Shown here piece after piece: positions 61,536 to 64,000 of a stretch of DNA of 64,000 nt. The DNA comes from Ehretia macrophylla (Eukaryota > Streptophyta > Magnoliopsida > Boraginales > Ehretiaceae), in assembly GCA_037974665.1 (NCBI GenBank), contig CM075768.1, positions 4,800,501 through 4,864,500 of the forward strand, in the 5' to 3' direction. The notes under the pieces were generated by a model. That model searched no databases. It was not told where the DNA came from and saw only the letters and a list, made by a program, of their open reading frames with translations. The translations under genes were made by a program, and so were the position numbers. Positions within the stretch are counted from its first letter, which is position 1. Each line of letters begins with the position of its first letter.

Positions 61536-61708
61536 GTATAAACTGGGTTACTCCTCTATGAGTATAAACTGGGCTACTCCTCTATGAGTATAAACTGGGT
61601 TACTCCTCTATGAGTATAAACTGGGTTACTCTTCTATGAGTATAAACTGGAAATAGACAAACAGAAAAACAGAATTTTGTAATACTCCTCTATGAGTATA
61701 AACTGGGC
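61523..61708 (+). repeat. 26-bp tandem repeat with hairpin potential
   Basis: Five head-to-tail copies of a 26-bp unit (starts 61523, 61549, 61575, 61601, 61627) and a sixth after a gap (61683-61708). Each contains the inverted pair TACTC/GAGTA around CTCTAT. The first copy overlaps the last codons and stop of ORF2. Confidence 0.9.
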
Positions 61709-62980
61709 ATTGAGTTTCCCAGTGTTCTCTCCAAAAAACACAGGACAGATGAGTTTCCTAATGTTCTCTAAAAACATTGGACAGATAGGGTTTTGTTCTT
61801 CTAAGTTCCCTTCAAAAACTAAGATGCCACGGTAAGACTTCCCCTCTCTGAAGTCATATGGTTACTGAAGAATTCCATGAAACTTCAGCTAGTCCAGGTC
61901 AAACGGCAACTGGTAAAGACACCTCAAGTCCGTTGATGGGTGTGGCTTTCCCAAAAAGCCAAAGAAGATTTAGAAACTTGGTTATCTTCTAGCCTGTATT
62001 TTATTTTGTATTTTGCTTAGTCAACTTACCTTTAGCCAACTTACCTCTAGTAAACCTATTTCAACAACCTTGTAAGGTCACGGGACTGAGGAGTCTGGGC
62101 GTAAGACTCCGTTGTTACCCATGTGGCGATTTGGTGAGAAATAGTTAGGCTTCGAAGATAGTAAGGCTTCGAAGATAGTAAGACTAAGTACGATGCAGAT
62201 TAGATTATAGGGAAAATAGACTAGTTTATTTATTTTCTTTGTATTTGCGAGAAATACATATCACTCATTGTACTTGTATGTATTTTACCATAAGTCAGTA
62301 TGATCCAGACATGAAGAAGTTTTACAACGTCTTCAGCACAGAACCAGATTCAGACTAAGAGATGAAGAAGAAGATGAATCCAGTCAAGATTCCATCATCA
62401 GACATCATCATCACAAAATGACGAAATTACTTTCGGTCATAGTGAAAGTAATCCCAGTCAAAAAACATTATCATCACATTGAGACAAGAGATCTTTCGGC
62501 CACAGTAAAAGCCAGACATGATTATCAAGTCACGACAAAACAGATTTCGGCCACAGTAAAAGTCGACCACTATTCATGAATAGTAAAAATCACTTTTTAC
62601 TGTTCACCTTTTGAAAAGTTACTTTTGACTTTTCAATTTTCATTTTCACTTTTCTTTTCAGATTCGTTTTCCTATATAAGACAGAGTCTGTCTCATTTAC
62701 AGGATCCGAATTTTTTCTTCATTTTAGGAGGATCCGAATATTTTTGTAGATCCGAATTTTTTTTCATTTCAGCAAGATCCGAATTTTTTCTTCATTTTAG
62801 GATACTCATGTACATACCAATAGTGTAGCACAGTCTTCTTCCATATCTAATAACAAGTAAGAGACTCAGTCTCCTTTTATCTTCATCTTATATGTATTCC
62901 ATTTATTTACTTATCTATTATCTGTGTTTATTCCGCTTTCTGTTATGGCTTTCATTATCTTATCTTCCCTGGGTTGTTTC
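61709..62980 (+). promoter_or_regulatory. Pararetroviral intergenic region with promoter
   Basis: Non-coding. It holds three copies of a TTTCGGCCACAGTAAAAG-like motif (near 62433, 62491, 62545) upstream of a TATA box (TATATAAG, 62673-62680). Downstream are four GATCCGAAT motifs (about 62704-62785). The layout is that of a caulimovirid pregenomic promoter and leader. Activity is inferred only from motifs. Confidence 0.65.
62673..62680 (+). promoter_or_regulatory. TATA box of the pararetroviral promoter
   Basis: CCTATATAAGACAGAGTC resembles the TATA region of known caulimovirid promoters. Transcription would begin about 25-35 bp downstream and cover the primer-binding site. Confidence 0.65.
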
Positions 62981-62994
62981 TGGTATCAGAGCCA
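62981..62994 (+). other. tRNA-iMet primer-binding site
   Basis: TGGTATCAGAGCCA is the canonical plant initiator-methionine tRNA complement used as minus-strand primer site by Caulimoviridae. It conventionally defines the start of the viral genome map. Confidence 0.9.
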
Positions 62995-63180
62995 GAGCAA
63001 CTAGGTTGTTAGTTTTGTCCAACTTACCTGTATCTACAACTTACCTTTAACTACGGAGACAGGGTAGGGAGCGAGTAAGACCCGCGGAAGGGCAATAGAC
63101 TCCAGGAGTCCCTTGAGGTAGTTTCAAAGATAGTAAGTAGGTTCGCAGATAGTAAGGGCAGAACTAGTAACATAGTTGTA

Positions 63181-64000
63181 ATGGCTTCTAGTAGCAGTAA
63201 TGCTTTAGTAAGATCAGATAATAATACTATAGCAAAAACAGAACAGACATGGACAGTAGTAGAGTTAAGTAATTGGAAACCTCCTAAGATGAACATAGAT
63301 GAGATTTATCAGAAAAGTCGTTTTGACTTTAAATCTCTTCTTACTATTAGATGTAAGGAAGAAGTAGTGCCACTGACCAGTGATCAACAGAGCATCAGAC
63401 TTTTCTCACAGAAATCCATAGACAAAGCCATTAGAAACGGCTATAGGTTTCTACATATTGGCCATGTGCAAGTCGCACTTAAGCCTTTAATCAGAGAAGG
63501 ACTAGATACCAGTGTATATCTAGCTCTTAGAGATTGTAGGTTACTCAGATACAATGATTCACTACTAGGATTAGTAGAAACGAGTCTTTGTAATAGACCT
63601 ATTTTCTTTAATTGTTTTCCAGATCATACTATATCGCTTACATGTCCTCATGTCATGAAAGCACTTCAGTTAGATATTAAGACGTATAATTATTATGTTG
63701 ATTGTGGTACACACGCATATGAAGTTATTTATCGTCTTAATTATAAATTAATGACTACAGGATTAAATCCTAGATCTATAACCAAAAAATGTCCTAAAGG
63801 TGAAACTATCCTTTGGAACATGGACAGAAATAGATCAATAGTTAACATACCCAGAACCATTAAGTGGAATGAAATTTCATTTCCAGAAAGGTGGGATATT
63901 GAGAATGCCACTAAACCCATTGTTCAGGATCAGAATGTCCAGAACTCCAAAATAGAACAGATCATCCAGTATGATGATGGTACTGTTTCCATTAAGATAG
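63181..64000 (+). CDS. Caulimovirid movement protein, N-terminal part of ORF1, runs off the window
   Basis: ATG at 63181 opens 273 codons without a stop up to the window end. The sequence matches the 30K-superfamily movement proteins of Caulimoviridae: an LFSQKSIDKAI segment, a HIGHVQVALKPL strand region, LDTSVYLALRDCR and a YYVDCGTHAYEVIYRLNYKL segment. In this family it moves virus between cells through plasmodesmata. In florendoviruses it is the N-terminal part of the ORF1 polyprotein, and here it should connect to the coat-protein part. Unlike 55287-59989 no stop interrupts it. Confidence 0.75.
   Translation, partial: MASSSSNALVRSDNNTIAKTEQTWTVVELSNWKPPKMNIDEIYQKSRFDFKSLLTIRCKEEVVPLTSDQQSIRLFSQKSIDKAIRNGYRFLHIGHVQVALKPLIREGLDTSVYLALRDCRLLRYNDSLLGLVETSLCNRPIFFNCFPDHTISLTCPHVMKALQLDIKTYNYYVDCGTHAYEVIYRLNYKLMTTGLNPRSITKKCPKGETILWNMDRNRSIVNIPRTIKWNEISFPERWDIENATKPIVQDQNVQNSKIEQIIQYDDGTVSIKI

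Overview
The window is nuclear DNA of a flowering plant, most likely a eudicot. The evidence is one spliced host gene of a plant-only family, AT-rich intergenic DNA, and layers of plant transposable elements: Ty1/copia, Ty3/gypsy of Athila and CRM type, TRIMs, LINE fragments and MITE-like foldbacks. The right end holds an endogenous plant pararetrovirus (Caulimoviridae, florendovirus-like). No species can be named from the sequence alone.

1-22.1 kb: one host gene lies on the minus strand. I reconstruct six exons (22133-21801, 19950-19627, 5919-5871, 5308-4990, 4168-4128, 3894-3806) whose splice sites and reading phases fit throughout, giving 384 codons plus a stop. The first two exons encode a SAWADEE-type domain, a plant chromatin-reader module. 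Its second intron is 13.7 kb and consists almost wholly of nested retroelements: an intact-ended copia with target duplication ATGAA, remains of one or two older copias, a 0.95-kb gag-only mini-element, a LINE fragment, and a second copia with target duplication AATAC. Only about 100 bp of that intron looks original. Downstream of the gene are a solo TRIM LTR and an unusual four-LTR TRIM array inside one pair of target duplications.

22.1-28.6 kb: the gene's upstream region and gene-poor DNA, with one foldback element, a decayed copia RT and a fragment of a spliced coding sequence.

28.6-55.3 kb: a retrotransposon nest. Long Angela-like copia LTRs mark both ends (28611-30688 and 53042-55286). 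Between them a CRM-like chromovirus on the minus strand (33524 to about 52526) sits inside another gypsy LTR. Its gag is split by a solo LTR with target duplication CAAAT, and that LTR is itself split by an Athila-type element. The Athila element has lost RT, RNase H and the integrase core and now fuses protease to the integrase tail.

55.3-64 kb: the endogenous pararetrovirus, plus strand, starting at a (TA)n tract. A capsid-zinc finger-protease-RT-RNase H frame runs 4.7 kb with nine premature stops and no frameshift. It is followed by a second ORF, a tandem array of 26-bp hairpin units, a promoter-like region with a TATA box, a tRNA-iMet primer-binding site, and a movement-protein frame that stays open to the window edge. 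The order fits a circular genome opened within the movement/capsid linker, or two head-to-tail copies.
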